Shown piece by piece: positions 41,116-54,315 of a DNA stretch of 64,000 nucleotides (the first letter of the stretch is position 1; every line of letters begins with the position of its first letter). This stretch comes from Arsenophonus sp052174135 (GTDB taxonomy: Bacteria > Pseudomonadota > Gammaproteobacteria > Enterobacterales > Enterobacteriaceae), in assembly GCA_052174135.1 (NCBI GenBank), contig JBQMRZ010000027.1, positions 62,001 to 126,000 of the forward strand, given 5' to 3'. The notes under the pieces were generated by a model. It was not told the DNA's origin. It saw only the letters and a program-made list of their open reading frames with translations, and did no database searches. Both the position numbers and the translations under genes were made by a program.

Positions 41116-43597
41116 TTCTCTATCAATAATTGAAATAAGAGTAAATGTTTATTTGGAAAATATAAAGTATTTATTTAATATAAATATTAAATTTTTACTT
41201 TATTAACAATTATGTACTAGATGCTTATTATTTAATAATAAATCGATTTATAATCTATTTATTTTTTTAATTAATTAAAAATCATTTTATAAAAGTTAAT
41301 TAATTAAATTTTATTATTTTTGAATCACCTATATTACATATATTTTTCATTACTAATGAGTGATTTAATAATCATAAATAAAAAAACATATTTTTTTTAT
41401 TTTTTTTTAATGATTTTAAATAAAAATTCTTTTTTTATAAATTTAATTTTAATTATAAAAAATCATTTTAATATTCATGAACCAATAATTTTTTATTTTG
41501 ATTGTTAATAAATTTTTTGTTTATTATTTTCTTAAGAAAAGTTATATGTTTTTCTAAGCTCTCTTTTATTAAAATTAATATATTAACAAATAAAAAATAA
41601 GACTATTTATTAGATTGATTTTTAATTTTTCTATTTTAATGAAAAACTAAAATAAGTTCTAGACTTCTTTTATAATTAAAATTAAAGAAATTAGATTTCA
41701 CCATGAGCTCTGAGGGATAAGGGTAATTCATAACAATTATGAATATAGGTATATGATATAACTCTATAATTTAAATATAATTTAAGTATTCAATAAATTT
41801 TATTATATAAAGTGATAGTTTTAAGAACTATTTAAATATCTTTTATTCCAAATTAAAATTTATTGAGAACATAAAATTTATTTATTATTTATAATATAAA
41901 TGAATTTAAATATTATTTTTATAATATATTTATAATAAAAGATTAAATAAATTGAAATATTTATCTGAATTTATAAAAATAGCAAATAATAATTTATTTT
42001 TTTATTTTTTTTTTTTGATTTTTATTTATAAAATTAAATAATTTTCAATAAAATAACTAATATGAATTTTTTCATTTTTTCTTTTAACTGTTAAATATAA
42101 ATTATCCTAATTATTGAATTAAAATAAAGTGCAAAAACAATAGTTATATACAAATTCTCTAAAACTCTAATACATTTAAGCTAAAATAATTCATTATTTT
42201 ATTATTGTTCCTGAAACTCTGTTTATCATATTTATTTATAATAAATATTTTATTTCTATTATATGTTAATTAATAAACTCAATAATTCAATTAATGATGC
42301 AATAGTAATCATTACTCTAAAAAAGTATTTTTAAGATAATATTACCCAAGTTATACTTACTAACTTTTTTATCTTTTTTAACTGACTTTTCATATCATTA
42401 ATTATTCATAAAATTCATATTTTAGTGTATTTAATTCAAATCAATATTTTATGTAAAATTAGATAAAAATCATTTATTTAAAAACTTATATTACAATTAG
42501 CTGATTTTATATCTTATTTTTTGTAATAAAAAATTGATATTTATATTATATTGTTAATCATAATTCGAATAAAATATTTTTACTTTAGATGATAATTAAT
42601 TATTTTAGAATAAATTTGTATAAATATTTAATTTATTATTAATTCTATTCTATTTTAACATAAATTATATAGCACAGTTAGGATATTGATTTTTCTATAA
42701 CCATTCAAAGTAACTCAAAAAAATATCTTGTACTATGAATAAATAATAATAAATTATTAGTTAACAAATATATTTATTAGAAATAATATAATGGGATACT
42801 TTTAAGTTATGCAAATAAAATTAAATTCATTAGAGTTATTAATAAACATAAAACATATGATATTATTTTATAATAATATTTAGTTTTATAATTTAATATT
42901 GATACTAACTTAAAATAGAGCTATTTAGTAAATATTTACTTGTTCTACAAGTGTATCATAAAATATGAATAATTATTGATTGTTTAAAATAAATAACTCA
43001 GCTTACATGTAATTTTTTTCCAAAAAAAACTAAAAAAGCTTAATGGAATAAATTTACTGTAAATTTAAATACATATACGCTTTAAAAAAAAATTAATTAC
43101 AATGAATATTAATATCAAATCTTAAAATATAAATATATATCTATACTATAGTGATAGTTAATATTATGAGTATGAGATTTTTTTATATTAAATAATTTAT
43201 AATAAATAAATTTAATAATAGTTATGGTTTATTTAAAAGAGCTCATAAACTATCATTCGTGAAAAAGAGAATGATCATTCTTAGTTAATTATAGAGGGTA
43301 AGTAATTATAGTTATATATAATAACATTTAACAAAAATTCATTGCAGTAAAATTTACTCTTGACTACTTTAAACTAGAATAAATTTTATTTTAGTAAATA
43401 ATAATGTTATTATTTACTTTCTTTAATTTATGTTTCTAAATTTTAATGATAACTTCTTTTTTTTTGATATTTAAGATTATATTACCACTAGTAATGTATC
43501 CACAATATACTAAGTCATAAATATTTTTTTGTTTTAAAGCATTTATTTTCTTTTTTAAAATCATAAAATATCATCACTCAAATTGAAAACACTTTAT

Positions 43598-43632
43598 TTT
43601 TTTTTAATTTTGATTATCAAAATTAAAAAAAA
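43598..43632. repeat. perfect inverted repeat, 16-bp arms
   Basis: Arms 43598-43613 and 43617-43632 match exactly around a TTA loop, with a T8 run on one side and an A8 run on the other. In RNA from either strand it would resemble a terminator, but no gene is near. Confidence 0.6.
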
Positions 43633-44257
43633 TGATAAATCAAGATTGATTAGCACTAACTACATTTAGTATTACAAGATAATATATTCGATATTTCATA
43701 AAAATTAGATATTTATTATAATTATTTAGTCTATAATCTAAACAAAAATGAAATAATACTCAAGAATTAATTGGCAATTAATTATTAAACTATGTTATCG
43801 ATAGAACAGTTATTAAAGTTTATGTTTTTTCTCAGAAAATAACAAAATACTTTTCTATCATAGAAATTATTTTTAAATCAAATTATATGTAAACAAAAGT
43901 TATTTATTATTTTTTTTGAATACATTAAATACTATTAACTTTAATTGTTAAATAATAATCTCAAATAAATATAAAAATCGCTATTTTTATTATAAAAAAT
44001 AAATTATATTAATAATACAACAATAGATAATAATTATTTAGGTAAGATTTAAGATTATGTAAAATAATCAAACATAAAAACGTTATTACTTTTATTATTC
44101 TAACGAGAAGATTTTTAATATTAAAATCAAAGATAAAATTTTATTTACTCTAAACTAATAAAAATTTCATTAAAGCATTCATTTTAAATTATTAAATATA
44201 ACTTAATACAAAATTAATGATCAACTTTAATTACATCAACTAAATAAAATTTAACAT

Positions 44258-44298
44258 AAATAAATAATTAATTTTTTATAAAAATTAATTATTTATTT
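44258..44298. repeat. perfect inverted repeat, 18-bp arms
   Basis: Arms 44258-44275 and 44281-44298 match exactly around a 5-base loop. All A and T, so partly expected by composition. Confidence 0.6.
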
Positions 44299-45339
44299 AA
44301 AACCATTAAAGTAGTAATAAATAAATTTATTATTATAAATATTTTATATATGATTTTGACATATTGTCAATTAAGCATTGATGATTATGCTGGTAGATAG
44401 GTTTATTAGCAATAATATAGTTTTAAAACTAAGTAATTAATTTTAAATGTATTTATAACAATAATTTCTATCTATATAGATGGAAATTACTTATTAATGT
44501 TTTTAGTTAAGAAAATATTTTAGTCATCAATTAATTATTGTATTAGTGATATTGCCTTATTTATAAATTTAATAAGCACTTAATTTATCTGAAAATAATT
44601 AGATCTACTAAAATATAAATTTTCTATTATTAGTTTAATCAGTGATAATTAATGGAATAATTTAAAAAAAACAAATACAGATGTAAATCTATATTAAATA
44701 TTAATTAAATCTATTTTTTATTAAAATATTTATTAATAATTTTTTATATTTTTTTGTTTAATTCATATTTAAAATATGATAAAAAGAAAATCAATATTAC
44801 CTCTATTATATAGAGTTAATAATTAATGATAATTTTAAAATAAGAAATAATTTATTTATTAATAAAATCATAAAATTTATTGATAAAAAAGATATCGTTA
44901 ATATATTTAAATTTATAAAATATATTAAACTACCGATCGTTGAGGGAAAATTATAATAAATATACTTATGTATATTATAGAATTTATAAAATAATAAAAA
45001 AAAAATAGTTTTTGCATATAAATAATATATAATAATTTATAATTAAATGTGTAATTAAATTATTAATTATTCATTTTAGTTAAATGACACATATAAAATT
45101 TAATTTTATTAATTTATAATAATTTTATTATAAACTTTTAAAGTTTTATTTTTTTATATAAAATATTTTTTATAAAAAATTTTAATTTAAATTAACTTAA
45201 CCTTTAACAAAATAAAACATAGTTTCTCAAGTTAAAAATTAAAAAAAACTATAATAATTATTTTTTAATTATTTATAATTAATTATATATCACTTTATTA
45301 CTTATAAAAATAAAAGTAAATAATAAAATAAGTTGAAAA

Positions 45340-46060
45340 TTAGATTTAAATTATAAATTATAAAATAATTTATTAGTTAATATAGTAAATAAATTAATGA
45401 TTTTATTAATTTTTTTTAATTTATTATTAATCATAATATTCATGTATTTGTCTTTTTTCCCTTAAGAGAAAATTAAATACTTAAAGTGATAAATTAATCT
45501 TTTAATTAAGTTTTTAAATATATAAAAGACTTTAATTTATGGAAATTATTATATAATATATTTTATTGATTATGGATACGATTCAATTTTCTATAATTAA
45601 TTAGTAAATTTATATAAATATAAACACTCTTCTTTTATCTACGATAAAATTTAACATATCATAAATATTCATATAATAGTAAAAAATTAAATTATGTAGC
45701 AATATAGTCTATCGTATAAAATATAACTATTGTTGTTTGTAATAACAAAAATTTTTATTTTTTGATTAATAAAATATCAGTAATAATTATTTGTATTATG
45801 AAATATGAATATTTTAATAATAAAAAAATAAATAAATTTAGAGCTAGATAAACTGCTAAAATATCGAAATTAAAAATTATTTTTTATAAAAAGTAATAAA
45901 ATAGAAAATTTTAATAAAATAAATAGTTATAAATAATGTTTAATTAATTATTAAGTTAATATCATGTTTAAGATTAACGTATTAAGCTAATTTATTTAAT
46001 AAAATACTAGATATAACATCGTATTTTAGTTTTAAAAAATGCAGATATTTTATTAAAATT
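45340..46060. repeat. left copy of a diverged direct repeat flanking the MATE gene
   Basis: Segments here reappear in the same order and orientation at 48360-48930. Examples are 45354-45400 with 48376-48422, 45627-45720 with 48489-48583, and 45770-45800 with 48625-48655. They include an almost identical 18-base run around CAGTAATAATTATTT. The left copy has about 160 extra bases near 45430-45600. By eye the matched parts are about 70 percent alike. No ORF is kept. Confidence 0.65.
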
Positions 46061-46510
46061 ACTAATAATAAATATTATTGTTTATATATTAATTTTATGT
46101 AATCAATAAATTAAAAAAAAAAAATTAAAAATATTAAAACTTATAGGTTTTCTGTCAGCTATTCAAGATATTTATAAAAAGAAGATGTAATTAAAGTAAT
46201 GTATTTATTATTTATTTTAGTGAATTTATTGATACTGTCAGATACTATACAGTTATTATTTTAATCCTTGATAAAAGAATTATATAAAATTTTAGTGAAA
46301 TATTAGAGGCGAATAAATATATGTAAATATTCATGCATAGATATCATGTGATTATTTTAGTTTAACCTAATTAATATAAAATTAATGATTATAAAGATAA
46401 GAAAATAAATAATTAATTACTTATTAGAAAAAAAAAATAAAATATATAAATATTTAACCGTTTTTAACATTTTAGTAAAAACTTTTGTGTATATTTAAAT
46501 AAGGTACATA

Positions 46511-47851
46511 ATGCATTCATCTAATATTACTGAGTATTCACTATACTCACTAAGTTGGCCCATCTTTATTGATGTTTTACTACATTTTTCGACATTACTT
46601 ATTAATACTTATATGGTTAGTCATGTCTCTACTGCTTATTTAGCAGCAATGGGAGTAGGTAATCAAGTTTTTGATCTTTTTATCACCATATTTAACTTTA
46701 TTAGTGTAGGATGTAGTTCTGTTATCGCTCAATATTTAGGTGCGGGTAAAAAAGAAAAAGCTAATCAAGCCATTCATATTGCAATTGCTTTTAATTTTTT
46801 ATTAGGTTTTTTTAGTGCCTCCATTATTTTATTATTTGGTTATAAAATACTTGGTATCATGAATACACCAGTGCATCTGTTAGATTATGGTTATGCTTAT
46901 TTACACATTCTTGGTTTATGTTTAATACCAGAAGGAATTTCAATTATACTAGCAGTTTGTTTACGTGTTTATGGTAAATCAAAACCAGCAATGTGGGTGA
47001 CATTTATTGCTAATATAATTACTATTTTTGGCAATATGATAGTTTTATATGTTTTTTTTGGTTTACCAGAATATGGTTTAACTGGTGTTGCTTGGTCTAC
47101 TGCTATCGGTCGTATAGTTGCTATTATATTGCTTTTTTTATTATTATTCAAAAGTTTAAAGATTAAATTTATTCCAATTTTACTATTTCGTTGGTCAAAA
47201 TGTATGTTGAATAACATATTACATATTGGACTCCCATCGGCAGGTGAAAATTTAGCCTGGATTTTACATTACATGGTTGCTTCTGCTTTCATTGGTTTAA
47301 TGGGAGAAACCCCCCTCGCCGCTCAAACTCTCTATTTTCAACTTTCATTATTTATTATGCTATTTGGTATTTCTATTAGTATTGGTAATGAAATTATAAT
47401 TGGTCATTTAATTGGAGCTAAGCGCTTTGAAGATGCTTATCAGAGAGGATTTAAAAGTTTAAAATGGGGATTTTTTATTACCATTTGTATTGTGTTTTTT
47501 TTCTGGTTATTTCGTATACCTTTATTAGAGATAATTACTGAGGATCATAATATAATAAAATTATTACTTCCGCTTTTTTTACTCTCTATTTTCCTAGAAC
47601 CTGCTATAACATTAAATGTTGTCATGGTAAATGCTTTACGTGCTACTGGAGATGCTCGTTTTCCTTTTTGTACAGCACTTATTTCTATGTGGGGTATTGC
47701 GATTCCAATTAGTTATTTTTTAGGTTTAAAAATGGAAATGGGGTTATTAGGAATTTGGTTTGGATTTTTATGTGACGAATGGTTGAGAGGCTTAACTAAT
47801 GCTTGGCGATGGCGTTCTAAACGCTGGCAAACTAAACGATTGAATATTTAA
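46511..47851 (+). CDS. MATE family efflux transporter
   Basis: The 446-residue protein has about twelve membrane segments in two halves, each starting with a multidrug and toxic compound extrusion type pattern (YSLSWPIFIDVLLHFSTLLINTYMV and IGLPSAGENLAWILHYMVASAFIG). It ends in a basic tail (RWRSKRWQTKRLNI). It resembles the YeeO-like branch of MATE proteins more than NorM, but I do not assign a gene name or substrate. Its G+C content is normal for the genes here. It is the only gene in 13 kb and is bracketed by a diverged direct repeat. Long retention of an exporter in an eroding genome suggests a needed role. Confidence 0.85.
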   Translation: MHSSNITEYSLYSLSWPIFIDVLLHFSTLLINTYMVSHVSTAYLAAMGVGNQVFDLFITIFNFISVGCSSVIAQYLGAGKKEKANQAIHIAIAFNFLLGFFSASIILLFGYKILGIMNTPVHLLDYGYAYLHILGLCLIPEGISIILAVCLRVYGKSKPAMWVTFIANIITIFGNMIVLYVFFGLPEYGLTGVAWSTAIGRIVAIILLFLLLFKSLKIKFIPILLFRWSKCMLNNILHIGLPSAGENLAWILHYMVASAFIGLMGETPLAAQTLYFQLSLFIMLFGISISIGNEIIIGHLIGAKRFEDAYQRGFKSLKWGFFITICIVFFFWLFRIPLLEIITEDHNIIKLLLPLFLLSIFLEPAITLNVVMVNALRATGDARFPFCTALISMWGIAIPISYFLGLKMEMGLLGIWFGFLCDEWLRGLTNAWRWRSKRWQTKRLNI

Positions 47852-48146
47852 TATTATTTTTAATGTACTTTTTTAAAAAAAAATCTAATTAATAAAAACT
47901 ATTACTTTTTTTTAATTCGCTTTAATATTTTATTTTCATAACTTTAAAATAAGCAGTAAACTCCTTAAAATACTAATCAACATAATTCATATTTAATCAT
48001 TAACATTCTATGTTATTAATAAAATTTATTAACTTAACTAAATAATAATATCTTTATTATTTTTTTGTAGTTCTGATAACTCAAAAGATTTATTAAAATA
48101 AAAAAATTATTGATTAAATAATATTTAAATTTTAGAAATTAAATTT

Positions 48147-48180
48147 AATTAGATTCATTATATATATAATGAATCTAATT
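48147..48180. repeat. 34-base perfect palindrome
   Basis: The sequence is identical to its reverse complement over 34 bases, with an AT-only centre and AGATTC/GAATCT flanks. It lies about 300 bases after the MATE stop and could act as a terminator hairpin for it, though no T run follows. Confidence 0.8.
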
Positions 48181-48359
48181 CTTGAATAATATATAATTGA
48201 ATTATTGTTTAAATTTTATTCAAAAACAATAGATAATAGTTATTAGTATTTCTACTTACAACATTGAAGATATTGCAAATAATTAAAACTTTTTTGTTAA
48301 ATAAATTAAAACTTCAATTTATTATTTATTCTAAAAATAATATTAAAAAATAAATTACT

Positions 48360-48930
48360 AAGAAAATTTAATTTATGAATTATAAAATAATTTATTACAT
48401 AATATAGCCAATAAAATATTAATAATACCTTTATCTATAAAGACAATTTAAATACATTACATGTAAAAGCTAAATTCATATAAATACAATTTTATTCTCT
48501 TATCTAGAATAAAATTTATGATACTATAAATATCTATGTAATATTAAAAATTAAATTATATAAATGATGAACTATCATATAAAATATAATTACTATTATT
48601 TATAGAAAAGTTATTTTTTTTATAAAAAACATCAGTAATAATTATTTATATAATAAACCATAAGTATCTTTATATTATATAAGAAAACAAATAATTTTAC
48701 ATTTAAATAGAGTATTAAGGTGTGAAAATTAAAGCTTGCTATGCTATAAAAATAATGATAAATATAAAATATTTTAACGAAATAAATAAGTAACAAATAA
48801 TATTTAATCAATTATTTTGTTTATATTATTATTGAGATAAAGAGTTAAGATATTTTAACTTAATAAAATTCTAGATATTATATTAAATATTAATTTTAAA
48901 CATATATATCTCATTAAGATTATTATTAAT
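48360..48930. repeat. right copy of the diverged direct repeat
   Basis: Partner of 45340-46060, same orientation, about 2.9-3.0 kb away, on the other side of the MATE gene. Neither copy keeps an ORF in any frame. Confidence 0.65.
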
Positions 48931-51174
48931 AATAAGTATTATAATTTGTTTATTTATTCTAGTTTATTCAATAAAATTGATATGTTTATTATTAAAAATA
49001 ATTAAACTAAATTATATATTTTAAACAAAATTAATTAATAATATATAAAATACACTTTAACAGATATTAAAAAATAATGATTAAATATATTAAAAATTTT
49101 ATTTATTCATAATTATGGATATACTAATCATAGTTATCGACTTAATATTTATATTTATTTTTTTATATAATAGAAATAAATATTTTATTATATCATTTAT
49201 AATAGCATTTAAATAAATATTTTTTTAAAAAAATCTTATTAAGAAATTATTTAATAACAACTTAACTATTTTACAATAAAATTATTAAATTAAAATTTAA
49301 ATTAATAGATAAAAAGATATTTCTAATTTTTATATAAAAATTAGAATATATTAAATACATATATATAAATATATTAATATTTATTTAATGAATCTTCATG
49401 CATATATAAAATATATAATATATATAAAATATAAATAAATTTAACATTAAAATCAATTTTTTTATTAAAAATATAAAAATACATAAGTGATTAATTGTTT
49501 ATAATTAATTTTTATTTATGATAAAAATTATAATCTAATTAATATACTATATTATAGTGATAAATATCTAATTCATATTAAAAATTAAATTTAATCAATA
49601 TATTGAATATATCAATATAAATATATTAATATGATATATGAATATAGTTATTAGCTAATTTTTAGCTAAATTATTTAATTAATGAATTTATTTTCACTCT
49701 TATTTATTATAAATAAACAATAGCATAAATTATTTTAAATTCAAAAAAAATAATACATAAATATTTTATTTAAAATATATAATATATATAAGTGAATTAA
49801 TATCACTAAAAAATTAATAATAAATAAATTTTAAAAATCATAAATTGAACCATTAACCGCTACTAAATAAATACTCAATCAATGTAATTAATTTATAATT
49901 AAATATTTATATATAATAAATAATTTTAATAATAAATAATAATTCTATTAAAAATAATTAAATATAATTAAAAGTATAATAACGACAATTAGTCTTATGA
50001 TTTAAAAATTTAGATAAATCTTTAAATTTCTTAGAGCTATCATAAAACTATTAATTTTATTAATAATTTTTAAGTTTTTAAGTAATAAGTCTAAAATTTA
50101 CTTTTTAAGATAAAGTGATATATTTTGCTATATAATCATTTTTAGTAAGATATTTTAAAAATTATTCATTTTAATAAAAATTTATTTAAATTTAACATTC
50201 CGTTTATATACATAAAGAAACTTCATAGTTATGATAAATAGAATAATAATTTAACCTAATTTAAATTTAATCTATATTAAGAAATAATAATAAATTATTT
50301 AATTCTCAAATTAAAAAAATTAAATCAATTAAAATTAATATCAGTTTTATTTGTATTTTATTTCAAAAATTATAAGATTTAATATAATAACATTATTAAC
50401 AAAATAAATATTATTACTTTTATAATAATTTTATTATTAAAGTAATATAAATTAATATTTTTTATTTTTTTATAAAAAAACTTATTTTTAACTTTTAAAC
50501 AAATATTTATTTATATTAATTTTTAGTAGTTTTACAATTTATTTTGTAAATAAATATATTAAAAAATAATTAATTGTCAGTAACAAGCGTTTTTAAGCAG
50601 AAACGAGATTTTTCTTAAATTTCCTTACTAGAATGTTTTATTAACTATCTTAACTAAAACTAATTATTTTTTAAAAACTTTTATATTTAGATTAAGCACT
50701 ATCAATAATGCATTAATCAAATATTAATTAGAAAAAATGATTATCAATATAGATTTAAAACAAAATTTAATAAACTTTATATCTTTATTAAAAAAGTCAT
50801 CTTTCAGATAAAACAAATAAAAAAAATATAGATTTAATTAAATAATAATATATTATTTTTAATATATATTTGTTTTTATGATTTTTATCTAATTTATAAG
50901 TTATAAAAATAAGAAATCATCATTTATAAAATTTTGAGTAATATATTTATATAAATATGTAATGTTATAAAGTATGAATAAGATTTCCATTTATTATTAT
51001 CAATAATATTTAGCAAACACACTTAATTATCGTATTTCTTATTTTAACTTAACGTCTATGTCAATATTGATAAAAATAATTTATTAATTACTAATTCAAC
51101 TTAAATAGTTTTTGATAAATTATTTTTTTAAAAAAAACTTAATAATGATTTAATCAAAGAGTTTATTTTTACTA

Positions 51175-51230
51175 TTTATAATTTTATAATTTTATAATTT
51201 TATAATTTTATAATTTTATAATTTTATAAT
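51175..51230. repeat. tandem repeat, seven copies of TTTATAAT
   Basis: Seven perfect head-to-tail copies of an 8-base unit, in spacer. A typical product of replication slippage. Confidence 0.95.
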
Positions 51231-54003
51231 TTATATAATACTTTTAATTAATTTAAGAAATAATTAGTATTATTATCTTTTTATTCAATATTCATCTTGA
51301 TAATTTAAAAATTAAATAATAATTCTTTTATTTTTATTTTTTTTTAAAAACAAAAAATATTTAATGATTTTTATAAAAATTCAAATTAAATAATTATAAA
51401 CAATAATTATTTTTTTAATTTAATAGATAAAATTTAATCAATTTTTTTTTAAAATTAAAATAGAGATATTATTATAGAAAAGAAAAATTTTTAGTTACCA
51501 CTAACATGATAAATACACTTAACAATGGTGCATTACTTATATATTTGTAATATTTTAATTAAAAAATATAAAAAAAAACTATTATCATTAATTGAGTTTA
51601 TACTAATTATAATTTTAATTTAACTCAAAAATTTATTTGATTATAATAAAAATACTGTATCTACTACATTAAATTAATATATTTTACTAATGAATAAATC
51701 GTACGATAAATATCAACTATATACTTTATCATATAATTTGTATACATTATAGAATAATAATAAATAATAAAAAAATTATATTTTTTATTTTGATGGAATT
51801 TTTTTACAAAAATTTATTATTTATAATAATACTTATTCATTTAACGATAAGTTTAATTTTTACAAAAATGTTAGCTGATATATATTATTTTTCTAGAATT
51901 TACTAATAATTTATATTTTATTTAAAATAAAATATTATATCCTTATATAAAAAATTTTTTATAAATTAATTTGTTTATATTTATTTAAATTTTATTAAAG
52001 AACTATTATTAATGTAATTTTAGGTTTTATTGTAATATTCTAATAATCAAAGTTGAATATAACAGTGAATATAATAAATGGTCAAAACCAGCTAGATAGT
52101 AACTTATAATTATTTATAAAAAATTAAATTATAAAAATTAAACATAAATAATTTAAAAATCACCTTAATATAATGTGCAATTATTATTTATAAGATAAAT
52201 AAAAAATAAAAATTATATTCTATTATTGATTGTATTCATTACTAAATACTAAAATTCTAAACAATATATTGTTATCTTGAATGAAAATATAAAGATAAAA
52301 TCTTAACTTATTAAGAATATTATATTAATATTTAAAAGTTTTATGAAAAATTATTTAATTTATTATTATCAAATTATCAATATTAAAAACAAATGTTATA
52401 GGTCCATAATATTTTTATGTCTTAAATTATATTAATTAAATTTAATAATAATTACAATTAATAAAATGTTAAAAAATTAAGTTTTATGAAATATTGAAAC
52501 TTACGAAAAGATTATAGTTTATTTTTAAATATAAAAATAATAATATAATTATATTATGTAAAATTATTTAACAAATTTGTTATTCTTAAATTAGTAAAAT
52601 GTTACAATATTTATAAATAAATTTAACTAAATTGTGTTAACTATTATTTTGTATATTTATTTGTCTTTTAAATTAAAATAAAATATAATAACATTATTAT
52701 TTTTAAAATTTATTTTTAATAAATAGAACAATTATTCTGATATTACTATAGTGATAATTACAATCTTTCAGAATTTTATTTGTAATAAAGCTTATAATAT
52801 TTTAAGTTAAATTAAAAATAATCCTTATAAATCCATATAAAAAAATCAATATTTAATTAATCTTTACTTAGTCAGATCACTTTCTTAACTAAAGAAAGTT
52901 TTTATTTTATCAAAAAAAATACTAATTAAAAAAAATATTAAATATTAAAATAAAATATTAATTGTTTTATATTATTCATTTACCTTCCCATATTGCTAAT
53001 TATATATAAAATTAACTAATCGATAAATTGAGTTCAATAATATACTTATATCAAAGTATATTATTATAAATATTTATTAAAGTTTTTTATCTATAAAAAA
53101 CAATTAGCTAATTTTATATTTCACTACTAAAATCAAAATTTTTATCGTTATAAAAAACATTTAATTTTGTTATAAACAATTTCTCTTAAAATATTAAAAA
53201 TAAAATATTTTATTAAAAAAATACTAAATTGATTTTAAATTAAACAGAAATTTTAAATTTAATAGTAAACCTCTAATATGTACCAATTTAAATTAAAAAA
53301 ATAAACTTTTTCTTTTTTTAATATTATTAATATTAATAAAATATTAAATTTTAATTTAAGAATTAAAGTTAAAACTTTAATTATGTAATATTTTTATTAA
53401 TCACTACAGGGATTTTTAATTTTAATTTAATAAAAGTAATTTTCAATAATATAAATTATAACCATACTTTTTTTAATATTTCTATTAATTTTAAATAAAT
53501 ATTTAATATTATTAAGATTTTATTAAATAAGATAGTATCTTATAATAGTCAATAATTATTTAGTTAAAATATTAAAATATTTAAATCATAATTGATTCTA
53601 ATATCAATTAGAGTAATCTGCTAATTTAACTTTAATGTTTAAGTGATATTATTCATAAATTTATCTAAATATTTTAGAATTTTTCTAATATAAAATCCAT
53701 AATTAAATTTCTAAATCAATTGTTTTTAATGAATTTAAAATTTAAGTATTAATAATATAAACTGATATTCAGATAGTTTATTGGTAATTAATGATTACTT
53801 ATTTAATAACTTTAATTGATTGAATTTATATTAAAATAATAAGAATAAAAAAACTTATTTAAAATAAAATTATAAATTTTAAATTTAATTTAAGATTATT
53901 TAATCAAATACAGTATGTGAATATTATGATTGCTATAATAAAAAAATATTAAAATTAAATATAAATTAATTTCAATCATACACTATATTAATACTATTTT
54001 TTT

Positions 54004-54275
54004 ATCTAAATAGCATATCTTCAATAAGATACTTATTGTTTTTAATTGTCATAATAAATTAAGAGATCTAATTTTTATTGAGATGGATTTAAATTCAATT
54101 TAAGATATACTAATTGATATTCTGAAATAAGTTTCAGATTATCAATTTATATTAGATTCAGAAATCTTTTAATAATATTTTATCAAAAGTTTCTATATTT
54201 ATATTTTTTATTTAAATCATTAAATTGTAAAAAATTTTCTTTTAAACGATTTATAACTAATTAATCATTCCTATC
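54004..54275 (-). pseudogene. rpoS: rpoS relic (sigma-S), internally deleted
   Basis: Directly downstream of nlpD, where rpoS lies in enterobacteria, the minus strand reads NDLNKKYKY and, one frame away, ETFDK. These fit the RpoS N-terminus HDLNEDAEFDE...FDEK. About 150 bases on, IEDMLFR and a stop fit the C-terminus IEALFRE. Only about 270 bases remain of a gene of about 990, so the sigma factor core is deleted. Each match is short, but both ends appear in order at the expected place. Confidence 0.55.
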
Positions 54276-54315
54276 TTTAAAAATAAAATTATATTTATAA
54301 ACAATTTTATTTAAA

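Larger units (their letters stand above)
41116..46510. other. long AT-rich spacer between speD and the MATE gene
   Basis: No gene was recognised on either strand. In E. coli yacL and acnB lie beyond speD; I could not read any segment of them. GC-richer patches at 41700-41730, 43240-43305, 44360-44405 and 46150-46330 look like relics but match nothing I can name. It contains inverted repeats at 43598-43632 and 44258-44298 and the left member of a diverged direct repeat (45340-46060). Confidence 0.5.
47852..54003. other. 6 kb AT-rich spacer
   Basis: No gene was recognised. It contains a 34-base palindrome (48147-48180), the right copy of the direct repeat (48360-48930) and an 8-base tandem repeat (51175-51230). 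Patches near 50575-50650 and 51015-51070 are slightly richer in G and C but unreadable. Confidence 0.55.

Noticed and set aside
41320..41508. 62-codon ORF after speD
   Set aside because: Phe, Ile and Asn runs only, no ribosome-binding site, no recognisable motif; expected by chance in such AT-rich DNA.
41116..46510. acnB or yacL relic after speD
   Set aside because: Expected from E. coli order, but no readable segment on the minus strand.
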